From the NCBI RefSeq assembly GCF_004193775.1, contig NC_041003.1, positions 26,537,735 to 26,601,734 on the forward strand: a DNA stretch of 64,000 nt, in the 5' to 3' direction. Every line of letters begins with the position of its first letter. Position 1 is the first letter of the stretch. The position numbers and the translations under genes were made by a program. This DNA is from Glycine soja (Eukaryota > Streptophyta > Magnoliopsida > Fabales > Fabaceae). Below, in pieces: positions 33,591 to 45,709 of the stretch. Below the pieces are notes generated by a model that did not search any database, had not been told where the DNA came from, and saw nothing but the letters and a program-made list of their open reading frames with translations.

Positions 33591-35464
33591 AGTTGTGGTT
33601 CTTTCTTGTTGGGGGTTTGTAAAAGGTAAAAGCCAGGGTTTAAAAGAACTCAAGATAAGCGTGATAAGCAAGAAGAAAGTATTATGTAATTACAAGATAA
33701 ACTAGGTGTGACTAGTAAAGAAAATAAGCTATGAAAGTAAGCAAGAAATTAAAGTGCAAGAAATGTAAACTAGGCGGATCCTAGGAGTGTTTGGATGACC
33801 ACATTTAAGGTTCCCAACAAAACACTCACTATCCTAAGGGAAAATTGCCTAAAATTATTACACATAAATGGAAGTTTGGTAACCTATTGGAGGCTCCCAA
33901 CACACTTCCAATGACAGACTTTTTTGTTACAACATTTGAAAGCAATGAAGGTAAGTAAATTGCCAATTACAAAATTACAAAAAGGTCCTCATTTTTTGTG
34001 GTTGTTCTCTCTTTGGTGATTCACTCAATTTGGAGTGCTTCTTAGTCTAATAGCTCTCAAGGTGGTTGGCCTCATGCTTCTTGACTCAAATTCTTCAAAG
34101 GATAACACCAATCCTCCTTTCTAATTGCCTATATGGCAACTCACAAACAAGGAAACAAAGAGAAAAGCAATAACCAAAGACCAAAAAATGAAATGAGAGC
34201 TAAACCAATAGAGTTTTAAGAAGACAAGTTTTCAAGGATTATTCAACAATTAAAGCAATGAAAAGCACACAAAAGCAAGCTAGGACTCAAAGAGAAACCT
34301 AGAATGACTCTAGAGTAAAGTAAAATAAACTAAAAAAAAATACTCAAGAAACCTCTAGTTTTGGCACTTGGTTTCACACTAATTTCAATTGAAATTTCAG
34401 AACTAAGATTGGTATAAAATAGGCACCAATTATAGAACAAATTTCGAGCCAAAACAACAAGCACACTTTCCTTTCACTTTTTTTTTGTCTTGACACTGAT
34501 TTTCTTGCCAACTTGTGTGATTTTTCGTATTTTTTACTTTTATCCAAATCACTTGGTTATTTTTTTTCTAATTTTGATCCAGATGTCTAGAAAATTTAAT
34601 AAAACTTTCAGCTCAAAATTCGTAGTTACCAATTCTCAGTAATTTTTACAAGTTCATATGTTTAAGCCGCCACCACCAGCAATTTCAACCTAGAAATCAA
34701 GAGTAATGTTTATGTTGCTTAAGGCTTACAATTTGTGTTTGCTTATGCTCAATTGTATTGAATAACACAATTCAAGAGAGCTTAAGACTTATTTTGATTC
34801 ACAAATCTAGTCACAACTCAGCACCACAACTCAATTTCTTCATAGGTATCATATAGTAAACTTAGAAAACAAAACAAAGTTCAACAACAAGACTACTTCT
34901 AGGAATTGATTTAGAACATGTTGTGAACTAAATAACATGCATGAATTAGACTCAAAATTCAGAAGATAGGCTAAGAATGACAATAATACATGAACAAATG
35001 TATCTAGAATTCAATCAACAAGATCAAAATTCAACACAAACTTAGAACATAATGTGACAATTATTATGATTAAACATGACTCTAAGACAACATCGATTAA
35101 GTGATTTACACTTAGATTTTTGTGTTTTTTTAATCAATATTTTGGAAGAAAATTTAGATTTAAAGGTTCAGCACAAGAATATTATGACTAAAAAATGATA
35201 CAACCTAAAACCAACACAAAAACATGATTCAAGAATGGATCTATAAAATTTGAACCATAGAAATGCAAGAACAAGTGTAGATCTAAGATTTAATCGGTTT
35301 ATTTTTTTTGAATCTAGTCTAAACAACAACAAACCACAAGACAATGAAGGATATAAATGGAGAATAAGATGAAGAACAAGGAATTAAAGTGATTTGATCG
35401 AATAAAAAGATAGAGGAAGCAAGAGAACATCACCTAGACGAAGATGCTCTTGATAGACGAAGAT
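33591..35464 (-). other. Leader of the gypsy element
   Basis: 1.9 kb between PBS and gag, A/T-rich, with no frame of interest and no second repeat recognised. Near the PBS a GACGAAGATGCTCTTGATA word is duplicated in tandem. Confidence 0.5.
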
Positions 35465-35477
35465 GCTCTTGATACCA
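35465..35477 (-). other. Primer-binding site, initiator-Met type
   Basis: The minus strand reads TGGTATCAAGAGC just after the LTR end ACATCA, close to the usual TGGTATCAGAGC of initiator tRNA-Met priming with one extra base. It fixes 35480-38088 as the 5' LTR. Confidence 0.75.
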
Positions 35478-36861
35478 CATGATGTAGCTCCATGTGGAGC
35501 TTGTAGGCCTTGGATCTTCTTCATCAATGGAGTCCTTTGCTTCTTGAAGATCAATGACTATGGAATGGAGAAGGAAGAAAGATGATTGGAGACGCCACTT
35601 CAAGGAGAAGATGAGTCAAGAACAAGTTCACCATCAAAGGAAGCCATGGATAAGAGCTTGAAGGTAGGAGAAGATGAGTGGAGGGATAAGGAGAGAAGGA
35701 GCACGGAATTTTGTGCCTCAAATGAGGTTTGAACTTTGAAGTGTAATTCTCAAATGATCAAAGTTGAAAAAATGCATACACACGGCCTCTATTTATAACT
35801 TAAGTGTCTCACAACATTGGAGAAAAATTTGAATTTCTATTCAAATTTCACTTGAATTTGAAATTGAATTTGTGGAGCCTAAATTTCACTAATTATGATT
35901 AGTGAATTTTAGCTATGGTTCAGCCCAATAATCCAAGATCAAGTCCAAGATTCTCCACTAAGTGTGCTTAGGTGTCACGAGACATGTAAAGCATGAAGGA
36001 CATGCACAAAGTGTGACTATATGATGTTCCAATGAGGAGTAGCAAACAAATGCTCACCTCCCTCTCTAAAATTTAATTGGATTGGGCTTCTCCCAATTAA
36101 ATTAAATTTATTTCCCAACATACCCATCAAATATTCACTTAATGCATGTGAAATTACAAAACTACCCATAATGCAAAAACTAGCCTAAGTTCCCTAAAAT
36201 ACAAGGGCTGAAAATCCTACATTTTCAGGTTATCCTACCTACATTATGAAGCCCTAAATACTGTGGAAGCAAATCTTCCAAGCTTATTTTGATGATGCCA
36301 AAGACTCAAGTCAAGAATCAAGATTCAGGCAAGTTTGAAGAATCAAAGAGTCATTCAATCAAGAATCAAGATTCAAGTGAAGATTCAAGAGAAGACTCAA
36401 GATTAGAAAGAATTTCAAGAAAAACATCAAGATAAGTATAAAAAGATTTTTTCAAAAGAAAAGATTGAATTGTACAATTTGTCCAAAAGAATTTTTCAAA
36501 GAAAAATCTTTTACCAAATTTTTTACTCTCTGGTAATCGATTACCATAAGGCAGTAATCGATTACCAGAAGCCTAAACAGTTTTATAACTGTTTTACAAA
36601 GTAGTAATCGATTACCATGGGCATGTAATCGATTACCAATGTTTTTAAACGTTGAATTTCAAATTTCAAGAGTCACAACTTGTGATAAAACATTTTCAAA
36701 CTTATGTAATCGATTACACAACATTTGTAATCGATTACTATTGTTTTTAAACGTTGGTTTTCAAATCTAAACATGAAGAGTCACAACTATTGATGTGTAA
36801 TCGATTACACTATAATGGTAATCGATTACCAGTGACTGGTTTTGAAAAATAAATTGCCAAG

Positions 36862-37037
36862 AGTCACAATTTTTAAAGTGACTGATTTTTTGAAGAATTT
36901 GCCAAAAGTCACAACTTTTAAAGTGACTTGTTTTGAAGAGAGTCACAACTTTTAAGTGACTAGTTTGGAAGAGATCCACAACTTTTAAAATGACTAGTTT
37001 TGAAGAAATTTCCAAAAGTCACAACTTTTAACATGGT
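36862..37037 (+). repeat. Tandem AGTCAC...GTGACT hairpin units in the LTR U3
   Basis: About five units at 34-45-bp spacing carry AGTCACAACTTTTAAAGTGACT or decayed forms; AGTCAC pairs with GTGACT. They lie between the palindrome pairs and the TATA box. Confidence 0.7.
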
Positions 37038-37261
37038 TTCTTCAAGAGCCATCAAATGGCTATAAATATGTGACCATGACACAAATTTCAAGACTGAACA
37101 TTTTTACTAAATCATTCTCAACATCTTTCTAAGAGTTTTTGTTCAATACTTTCTTTGTCAAGAAAAGTTCATTGGGCAAAAACTTGTACTATTCTATTTT
37201 CCTCTCCTCCTCCATTCTTACAAAAAGCTTTTCAAGATACCTACTCTTGGTGACTGTTTTC

Positions 37262-37620
37262 AAGAGAAGGTCTTCTTGGTTGAACACTGAACACAAAGGA
37301 CCAACATTCCTTGGGTTCATTGCAAGAAGCAGGATTTGCTTCTTGGTTGATCACTGGACTCAAAAGACTAACTGCTTTTGGGTTCATTGCAAGAAGTGGG
37401 TATAACTTCTTGGTTGTTATCACTGGATTCAAAAGACTAATCGCTTTTGGGTTCATTGTAAGAAGTGGGTGCAACTTCTTGGTTATTATCATTGGACACA
37501 AGGGACCAACGTTCCTTGTGGTTCATTGCAAGAAGTGGGCATAACTTCTTGGTTGTAATCACTGAACACAAAGGAGGGGATTCCTTTGTGGTTCATTGCT
37601 TGCAAAGGATTTTACAAGGA
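37262..37620 (+). repeat. Tandem repeat of about 60-70-bp units downstream of the LTR TATA
   Basis: The words CTTCTTGGTTG, ATCACTGGA and GGTTCATTGCAAGAAG recur about five times. They probably lie in the transcribed R/U5 part. Confidence 0.75.
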
Positions 37621-38870
37621 TAATGGAAATCTCTAACGGGTTGCTTGGGGACTGGATGTAGGCACGGGTTATGGCCGAACCAGGATAAATCCGATTTTAC
37701 ATTTTCTCTTCCCTTATCTCTTTTACTTTTAGTTGTCTTTACATTTCCGCAAGTTATTTTCCTTCATTTATTATTTTAGTAACTTGTTAACAAAGAAATA
37801 ATTGAATCTAGGGATTAAGAAAGGGAAAATTTTAATTAGGAATAGTCAACGAAATCTTAATTCAACCCCCCTTCTTAAAATTTCTAAGGCCACTTGTCCA
37901 ACAAATACAAGACCCAAAAATAATGAAACCTTAATCTAATATGTACAAAGATAAGTGGACTCATACTTAGCCCATGGGCCTGAAATCTACCCTAAGGCTC
38001 ATGAGAACCCTAGGGCCTTCTCTTGCATCTCTGGCCCAATCTTCTTGGAGTCTTCTATCCAATTCCCTTGGGGGTAGGACATGCATTAAGATGTTTTTGA
38101 TGTTGAAAATGTCATTGTGATGATGTATGTTATGTATGTACATGGGGGGTGCAGTAACCATGATGGATATCCCTGGTGGGGGAAATGTTAAAGAGTTTTA
38201 AGCATCTCTGTAGGAGGATGGCTTAGAATCTTTAATTATCCATGGTCAGTGCATTGATGGGGCCATGTTTCATACTTCATATTGCATGGAAATAGTATAA
38301 ACTATGTCAATAAGTACTTGTAGTTTCTCATGAGGGGGGGATACTTGTACTTGAGGGCATGTCACTTACTTTGGAAACTCATTTAAGACTCAAGCTGATC
38401 ACCATGAGGAGGGGGGGGGGGAGGGGGAGTTGCTTGTGCATGACAAGGTGACCTCGACACTTGTTGCATAATTTTCCTAAGTGAGAGTGTCGTGGGGACA
38501 TGCTTAGGCTATTTCCTGATGAATGGTACCACATTGCATTTGGGAGTTGAGGTTAGGTGCATGCATCATACTAAGCTTGATTGAATTGAATTGTGGAAGG
38601 CTGATGACTGCTTATTCTGTGTATGTTGGACTAATGGATGTTTGTGCATGATTATGGTATTTGTTAATGTTTTCTTACTAATCATGGTCATTTGATTTTT
38701 GTGTTGATTTCTTTTATAATGAACTCACCCTTGCAATTTTTGTACCATGTGGTTGGTATCTGTGATGATTGTGAACCTTCATTCGTGGGAGCAGATGAAC
38801 AACAGTAGAGTATGTGTAGTGAGATTCTTTTGTGGAGCCGCAAAGCTGACCTGATGTGTGTGTGTGAGTA

Positions 38871-38912
<42 letters not shown>
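38871..38912. repeat. (TA)n microsatellite
   Basis: An almost pure TA run preceded by a short GT run, inside the gypsy LTR fragment. Confidence 0.9.
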
Positions 38913-38916
<4 letters not shown>

Positions 38917-39065
38917 TGTAAGTAATTGTGCATTGTTTGGTGAATGTATATCACAAAAAAAATTTACTCTCATTTTTCATAAGCAAATTAACAAAGCTTT
39001 CATTTAAAAATTGAAATTTACGTGGTTTAGAGTAGTGATATTGTAGCGACGAGGGGGTTGTTACA

Positions 39066-39673
39066 CCGAGGATGGTAAGGGACCAACAAAATAAATCCCC
39101 AACAATAAAAAACTTCTATCTCGTGCATGTTCTGTAATGGCATTTCATGTCGTCTAGATATGTTGTCAGTTCGTTAACAGTTGTCGCATGATCGTGCATG
39201 GTTATGAGCATCTTTGAAGAATTTAGGCTAATAGAATCTGGCTTGAAAGATCTTTGCAGTTGTTCTTTCTCCGTTGAAGTTGCCTCCATATGGTGAGTTG
39301 TGGCAATGTGAAAATATGCTAGTTTGTTCTCCCTTTGTTACACATCGTCTTAACAAATTGTTAGGACCAATACAAAAAAGAATAGGGTAATCCCGAACAT
39401 ACTTGGTGGCTTCTCCGAAGAACCTTTTTCTCTTGTGGAATTTTATACCTTCTGGTGGTTGTTCTGTGGCCTTAAAGTTTTCCATGTTAGCGAACCAAGG
39501 GTAGTCCTCGTCCTTGAAGCTTACTACCATGAGTGTCTCATATAGGAATTCTTCTTTGATCTCCTTTTCTTTCTTGGTGATTTCTTCATTGACCAGTCTT
39601 GATAGATGATTGGCTACTAGGTTATCACATCCCTTTTTGTCTCGAATCTTTAGATTGAACTCCTGTAGTAAAA
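39066..39673 (-). pseudogene. Athila-like RNase H end and integrase zinc-finger start
   Basis: Minus strand. An RNase H C-terminal tail with HLSRLVNEE-type residues lies near 39600. At 39530-39228 come DEDYPWFANMENF, RRCVTK and HCHNSPYGGNFNGERT, the HHCC-type integrase N-terminal region. Further down a degraded SCDNC and the start of the integrase core can be made out, until the LTR end at 39065 cuts the gene. The catalytic Asp/Asp/Glu part is not present. Confidence 0.75.
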
Positions 39674-39678
39674 TGACC

Positions 39679-40574
39679 TAATGCAATCCTACCCCGCAAG
39701 GGCATTGGATAAAAGACTCCAAGTAGATTGGGCTAGAGATCCAAGGGAAGGCCCTAGGGTTCTCATGAGCCTTAGGGTAGATTTCGAGCCCATGGGCTAA
39801 GTATGGGCCCGCTTATCTTTGTAAATATTAGAATTAGTTTTTCCTTCATTTGGGCCTTGTATTTTGGTCATTCTAGTAGTATAGGGTTTTAGCCTTGTAT
39901 TTCGAGGCATTTTGAGTAGTCTTTGTAGTAGGGACTTTTTTTGTATTTTCATGTATTTTTTCATGGGGGTGAGCTTAGCTATTATAGGGGATTTGTAGCT
40001 AAGCTCTAGCTTCTCATCTCAAGGAGGTAAGCTTAGCTATTAGAAAGGTGTGTGTAGCTAAGCTCTAGCTTCTTTAGGAATCTTCTCAAGGAAGCTTCTC
40101 AAGGAGGTGAGCTTAGTTATGAGAGGGGTGTGTGTAGCTAAGCTCTAGCTTCCCAAGGAAGTTTTCTCAAAGAAGCTTCTCAAGGAAGTTTTCTCAAGAA
40201 AGCTTCTCAAGGAAGCTACCTAGTCTATAAATAGAAGCATGTGTAACACTTGTTGTAACTTTGATGAATTAAAGTCTTATGAGATACACTTCAAAGTTCC
40301 ACTTCTCTCCCTCTTTTATTCCTTTAATTTTGTGCTCCCCCCTTCTCTCTTTCTTTTCCTCCATTAAAGCATCCTCTTCAAGCTTCTTATCCAAGGCAAT
40401 TCTTGGTGGTGAAGCTCCTTTTTCCTTGGCTTATTCCCTAGTGGATGGTGCCTCCCCTCTCCTCTTCTCCTTTGCCTTCCTTTGCATCTCCATGGTGTAA
40501 AATCACCATTGAAGGACCTCATTGAAGCTCAAAGATCCAGCCTCCATAGAAGCTCCACAAGCAAGCTTCCATCA
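39679..40574 (+). mobile_element. Solo gypsy LTR, 896 bp, inserted in the Athila-like pol
   Basis: TAATGCAATCC...CTTCCATCA with duplication TGACC at 39674-39678 and 40575-40579. The first bases and the CCATGGGCTAAGTATGGGCC region match, in opposite orientation, the LTRs at 30042 and 35480. TATA (CTATAAATAG) lies near 40223. It holds three GAGCTTAGCTA/TAGCTAAGCTC hairpins. Confidence 0.85.
39971..40146 (+). repeat. Three tandem hairpins with 11-bp arms in a gypsy LTR
   Basis: GAGCTTAGCTA (39971-39981) pairs perfectly with TAGCTAAGCTC (39996-40006). Two further units near 40029 and 40109 keep the right arm exactly and the left arm with one or two changes. Confidence 0.75.
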
Positions 40575-40579
40575 TGACC

Positions 40580-43039
40580 CATCTAATTAATCTTGATTTG
40601 GAATCTGCTTTGGCAAGTATATATTTTATAGTTGAATGGTCAGTGTGCACAATGATCTTTGATCCTACAAGATATGATCAAAACTTTTTGAAGGCATAAA
40701 CCACTGCTAACATCTCCTTCTCCACTACTACACAGTTGATTTGGGCTTCATTTAGCATTTTGTTGGCATAGTAGATAGCATGAAATATTCCACTCCTCTT
40801 TTGTCCTAATACTACTCTTACCACATAGTTAGTCGCATCACACATTAATTCGAGTTCTTGCCCCCAATTGGGAGCCACTATAGCTGGTGTGGTTACTAGC
40901 TTCTTTTTCAAGAGGTCAAAAGCTTGAAGGCATTCTTCATTGAAGTGGAACGAGTTCTCTTTGACAAGTAAATTACTAAGGGGTCTGGCAATCTTAGAGA
41001 AATCTTGTTTAAACCTTCTATAGAAATCAGCTTGCCCCAAAAAGGTTCTTACTCCTTTCACGTCTTGAGGTGGTGGGAGCTTTTCAATTACTTCTATCTT
41101 GGCTTGATCTACATCAATACATCTTGCTGAAATTTTATGCCTAATCAATATACCTTTGGTTACCATGAAGTGTGATTTTTGCCAATTAAGCACAAGGTTC
41201 TTTTCAATGAATCTTTCTAGGACTCTTTCCAAGTTGTTGAGGCATGACGTGAACGAATCTCCGAATACAAAGAAATCATGAATAAATACCTCTATGCATT
41301 TTTCTACCATGTCAGAAAAAATGGCATTTATACACCTTTGGAATGTGGTTGGTGCATTGCAAAGTCCATAGAGCATTCTCCGATAGGCAAAGACTACAAA
41401 TGGGCAAGTGAAGGATATTTTCTCTTGATCCTTCAAATTAAAAAAAGTTTAATTATACCCCGAGTATCCAACCAGAAATCAATAAAAGGCTTGACCGACT
41501 AACCTTTCAAGGATTTGATCCATGAAGGGAAGAGGAAAGTGGTTTTCCTTGTTGCCTAGTTGAGAAGGCGGTAATCGACACACATTCTCCAATCGATCAC
41601 AGTCCTTGTGGGAGTTAACTATTTCTTGTCATTATTTATCACTATTATTCCACCCTTTTTGGGAACTACTTGCATGGGGCTTACCCATGAACTGTCGGAA
41701 ACAACATATATAATTCCAGCTTCAAGAAGCTTCAGTACTTCTTTTTGGACTTCCTCTTTCATAACCAGGTTGAGTCTCCTTTGTGGTTGTGCTTCTAGTT
41801 TGAAGTCCTCTTCAAGGTTGATGTTGTGCATGAAGATGGATGGGCTTATTCCTTTGAGGTTGGAGATTTTCCATCCTAAGACTTGCTTGTGCTTCTTTAG
41901 TACCTTCGTTAGTCTCTTTTCTTCCTCTTTGTGCAATGTGCTGCTAATGATGGCTAGTTTCTCATCCTCGCCCTTTAAAAAGACATATTTAAGGTGAGGA
42001 TGCAAGGGCTTTAATTCTAAGATAGGTTTTTCTTTAATCAAGGTTCCTGGATCTTCTATTTTATTTTCTAGCACTTCCTTTGAGGAATCTAGGTGTTGGA
42101 TGCATTCCCCCAACTCTTCATTATGCTCCGGTATGAGGTCTTCCATGGTGTTGGTTAAAGCAAGCTCTAATGATGTTGGTGTTATGACTTGTGGAGTTTG
42201 TTCTTATATTACTCCATCAATTATATCCAACTTAAAGCAAGCTTCTTTATCCTTAAGGTGTTTTGTAGCTTCACACACATCAAATGTGATCTTCTTGTCA
42301 TCCACTTGTAAAGTGCATATGCCCTCTACGACACTAATGACGACATTAGTAGTATTCATGAATGGTCTTCCTAGAATTAAAGGGACAACAACGTCTTCTT
42401 TGATATCAATAATGACAAAGTCCACTGGTAAGGTGAACCTCCCAACTCATACAAGCATGCTCTCCATTATTCCAAGAGGAAATTTAATGGAACGGTTCGC
42501 TAATTGTATTGTCATGCTTGTTGGTTTCATCGCTACCTTTCCGACTTTGTTTAGATGAGATAATGACATTAGGTTGATGGTAGATCCAAGATCAAGGAAT
42601 GCTTTACCAACTGATAGATTCCCAATTGATATAGGAATACTAAAACTACCAGGGATCACCTAGCCTTTTTGGATTCTCCAAGATGGCATTGCAATCCTCT
42701 TTAAGAGTCACTACGCCATAGTCTTTCAAACTCTTCTTCTGGGTTATAAGGTCTTTTGATAGCTTTGAGTATTCCGACATCATGTCTATGGAATTGGTGA
42801 AAGGAATGGTGACATCGAGTTGCTTAATCAAGTTTATAAGCCTTCTATATCATTGCTCCTTGTCTTGCTTTGTTGGTTTGTGAGGATACGACTTCTCACG
42901 TGCAATTGCTTGTTTAGTTTCTCGTGTTAGTTGGCTCTTTGTCTTAATTGGCTATCGTGCTATTTCTTCAACTATCATGTCCCCTTATTTTATGTCTTTC
43001 TTCACTCTATCGTCTACCTCTATGCCTTTTCTTACTGGC
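40580..43039 (-). pseudogene. Athila-like pol: protease, RT and RNase H
   Basis: Minus strand, in order. Protease at 42659-42447 (AFLDLGSTINLM) and 42425-42204 (VPLILGRPFMNT). Pre-RT and RT start at 42146-41619 (EAGIIYVVSDSSWVSPMQVVPKKGG). A damaged stretch follows at 41618-41437. RT and RNase H at 41436-40678 hold FVVFAYRRMLYGLCNAPTTFQRC, FLGQADFYRRF and LMCDATNYVVRVVLGQ. The RT catalytic box reads FIHD, so one of its two Asp residues is His. Stops and shifts separate the pieces. The sequence above 42831 is linker coding with no clear motif. The Athila label rests on the protease and RT motif style. Confidence 0.85.
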
Positions 43040-44562
43040 TGTTTTGTGACACCCTCTACCCTACACACATATGTATTAATAATAAAAGGAATAAGAATAC
43101 AAAATTTAATTAAAAGTTTTTAAAACACATTTAAATAAAAGCATTTCAAAAGGGTAAAAGGCTCACATTCACTTTTCTAACATCATAATAGAATGTTTCT
43201 GAATAAATAATGAAACCATCTCAGCTCAAAACAAGGTCGTCCAAGACTTCATGCAATTAATATAGAAACATATGCTCCAATTTCACATCCTATCGGAGCA
43301 TTGCGTCATAGCATCCTCTAGCACAAGGTTCTTTAAAGTCATCCACCTAATCATCTGCTCCCACAAACACAAGGTTTGAGATCATCACAAGATTCAAACA
43401 CAAATAACACATAGGGAATGAGTTATCACATTTCTAAAAAAACAAATAAACAAAGACATAATCAAAATAAATTATGGAAGTATTTATAACATAGCTCAAC
43501 TTAATATAATCCACGTCACTTTACCACTTTATCATTTAAAATTCATTTTTCAATCACCAATCACATTACATATGAATCACACACTTGGGTTAAGACATAA
43601 TAACACTCATCAATTTCATAATAAACAATTAGCAAGCGTTATGCAACAATTATACTAAGACTCAAGCCTATATGCAATGTGGTACCATGTTAGTGAAAAA
43701 CCACCCTGGGGCGCTTAGGAGTACATAACAAGACACACCACACAATGGGTATGTTAGGTCACTCTCACTAAGTAAAATCATAAGGTGACCAGTCAGGGTC
43801 ACTCTGTTTTGTGAGAATGATCCAACCATATGGGATCAACATAGGCTTAAATGAGTACTCAAACGGAGTGTCTTTACCCCCAAGGCCTAGACTCTAAAGA
43901 CTATGTTAGGGCCTCACCTTCCTGATTCAGGTCCAACCCCTAAAACAATTTTTGCATGCATACATTGCTCATGAATTATACAATACCCACGACCTCACAC
44001 TCATGTTTCAAACACGTTTAACACATTGCGCTACAATTTAACACTTTAGGTTCCTAATTAGGAATCCTACACTTTCCCTTTAACAATACGCATAAACACT
44101 TTTCTCAAGGTAAACACCAGTCGGGTTATTGGATAATTCACAACTCACACACACAAGTATTGTCACATCAAGTGTTAATTGCACACTTATTCACAACCAA
44201 ATTTCATGATAAACAATTTTAACATATCACAACGTCACAATCCACCATCCCATGTTTATGTGCATCTCACAAATCAACGCATGTTCAACTTTGCACTTAT
44301 ACTCAATCCCAATAACAATGTTATGATCTCAAACCAGCATGTTATCTCGCAATTCATCACATATTCAATTTATCACTTGGGCATAATTTTAATCATAATT
44401 TTATAATCTCAATATAAAAATTTATCATGCCAATCTAGCAAATCTTGTCCAAAGTACAAACAATTTATACAAAAATGTTTCTCACAACATGGGGAGTAAA
44501 ACCTCTCAAACAATTTCACACAATCATATTAAAATCAATGAATCAAAATCCTAGGTTAAAAA

Positions 44563-45657
44563 TGTAGATGCAATTGGCTTTGATGTTTTGATGATGATCA
44601 TGATGATGTGTTGCAATTGATGCAAATGGGCTTTTCAAGATTAAAATTCAAGACAATACTTCAAGATTACAAGTCACAACATCAAGATGATCACTAGAAT
44701 ATTAGGAAGGGAATTCCTAATTGAATTAGTAAAGGTTTGGCCAAGTGATTTAAATTAAAAAGTGTTTCTCAAAGGTTTTACTCTCTGGTAATCGATTACC
44801 AGAGGATGTAATCGATTACCAGTGGCCAAATACGTTTTATAACAGCTACAAAAATTTGAATTCGAAATTTTAGACTGTGTAATCGATTACACAATTTTGG
44901 TAATCGATTACCAGCAGTTAGTAAACGTTTTAATTCAAATTTTAAAAGCTGTAATTGATTACACAATTACTGTAATCGATTACCAGACAGGATTTTCAGA
45001 AAAATAATTTCAAGAGTCACAACTTTTCAAAGGCTTTACTCATGACCACCAACGGTCTATATATATGTGACTTAAACACGAAATTGCTCAGAGATTTTCA
45101 GAACAACAAAGTGTTTATCCTCTCAAAGAGCAAATTCATTTTATCCTCTTAAGAATTCCTTGGCCAATTCAATTGCAATTCATTAAGGAATTATTTGAGT
45201 GCTCAATCTGTAAAATCCATCTCTTTCTAGAGAGATTTGTTCCTCTTCTTCTTCTTCTCATTCTCTAAGGGATTAAGAGACTGTGAGTCTCTTGTTGTAA
45301 AGGATCTCTAAACACAAAGGAAGGATTGTCCTTGTGTGTTTAGAACTTGTAAAAGGAATTTACAAGATAGTGGAACTCTCAAGCGGGTTGCTTGGGGACT
45401 AGACGTAGGCACAAGGGTGTGGCCGAACCAGTATAAAACTGAGTTTGCATTTTCTCTTCCCTTAATCTCCTTTATTTATTATTGCTTTATATTCATATTC
45501 AAGTTGCTTCATTTGAATTAATATTTAAGAAGATTGTCATTAAGGGAATTCATAACTTGAGTAAAAAGTGAAATATATTTTTTAATTAGGGGAAACAGTT
45601 TGGAATATCTTAATTCAACCCCCCCTTCTTAAGATATCTGAGGCCACTTGTCTAACA
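44563..45657 (+). repeat. 5' LTR of the young copia
   Basis: TGTAGATGC...GTCTAACA, 1095 bp. GTAATCGATTAC palindromes start at 44788, 44808, 44879, 44900, 44972, and a one-base variant at 44951. TATA-like TATATATAT lies at 45058-45066. Confidence 0.95.
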
Positions 45658-45659
45658 AG

Positions 45660-45671
45660 TGGTATCAGAGC
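45660..45671 (+). other. Primer-binding site, initiator tRNA-Met
   Basis: TGGTATCAGAGC two bases after the 5' LTR, the standard copia PBS. Confidence 0.9.
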
Positions 45672-45709
45672 TTCATTCTTGTACAAAGTTTAGAAGCTTC
45701 AAGAAAAAG

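Larger units (their letters stand above)
36262..37903 (+). mobile_element. Solo LTR of a Sirevirus-like copia, plus orientation, 1642 bp
   Basis: TGTGGAAGC...TTGTCCAACA with duplication AATAC at 36257-36261 and 37904-37908. It has eight GTAATCGATTAC sites in four pairs (36533/36554, 36604/36625, 36706/36727, 36797/36818), each pair exactly 21 bp apart, then TATAAATA at 37061-37068. It is longer than its relatives because of tandem repeats at 36862-37037 and 37262-37620. Confidence 0.9.
30042..38088 (-). mobile_element. Minus-strand gypsy element with most of pol deleted
   Basis: The LTRs lie at 30042-30960 and 35480-38088 (the latter split by a solo LTR). The duplication AGATG sits at 30037-30041 and 38089-38093. 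On the minus strand the order is 5' LTR, PBS (35477-35465), leader, gag (33590-32398), protease and RT remnants (32397-30986), PPT, 3' LTR. The middle of RT, RNase H and integrase are gone. Confidence 0.85.
35480..38088 (-). repeat. 5' LTR of the pol-deleted gypsy element, split by a solo LTR
   Basis: The pieces 35480-36261 and 37909-38088 match 30042-30960 (for example CTTGTAGGCCTTGGATCTTC and AATAATGAAACCTTAATC). Its outer end reads ...GCATTA instead of the usual CA, a terminal mutation. Confidence 0.85.
29561..39065 (+). repeat. Gypsy LTR fragment (plus orientation) interrupted by a nested element
   Basis: The pieces 29561-30041 and 38094-39065 are one sequence split by the element at 30042-38088. 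It is rich in GATGTTGATG-type words and ends GGGGGTTGTTACA at 39065. Its right part follows the same order of motifs as the minus strand of 43045-44557 (CTCATTTAAG, AAGTGAGAGTG, GGTACCACATTGCAT), so both are LTRs of one family in opposite orientations. The left end is not clear and seems truncated. Confidence 0.55.

Noticed and set aside
38871..38912. TA run as a promoter or origin
   Set aside because: Simple microsatellite; no adjacent gene start.
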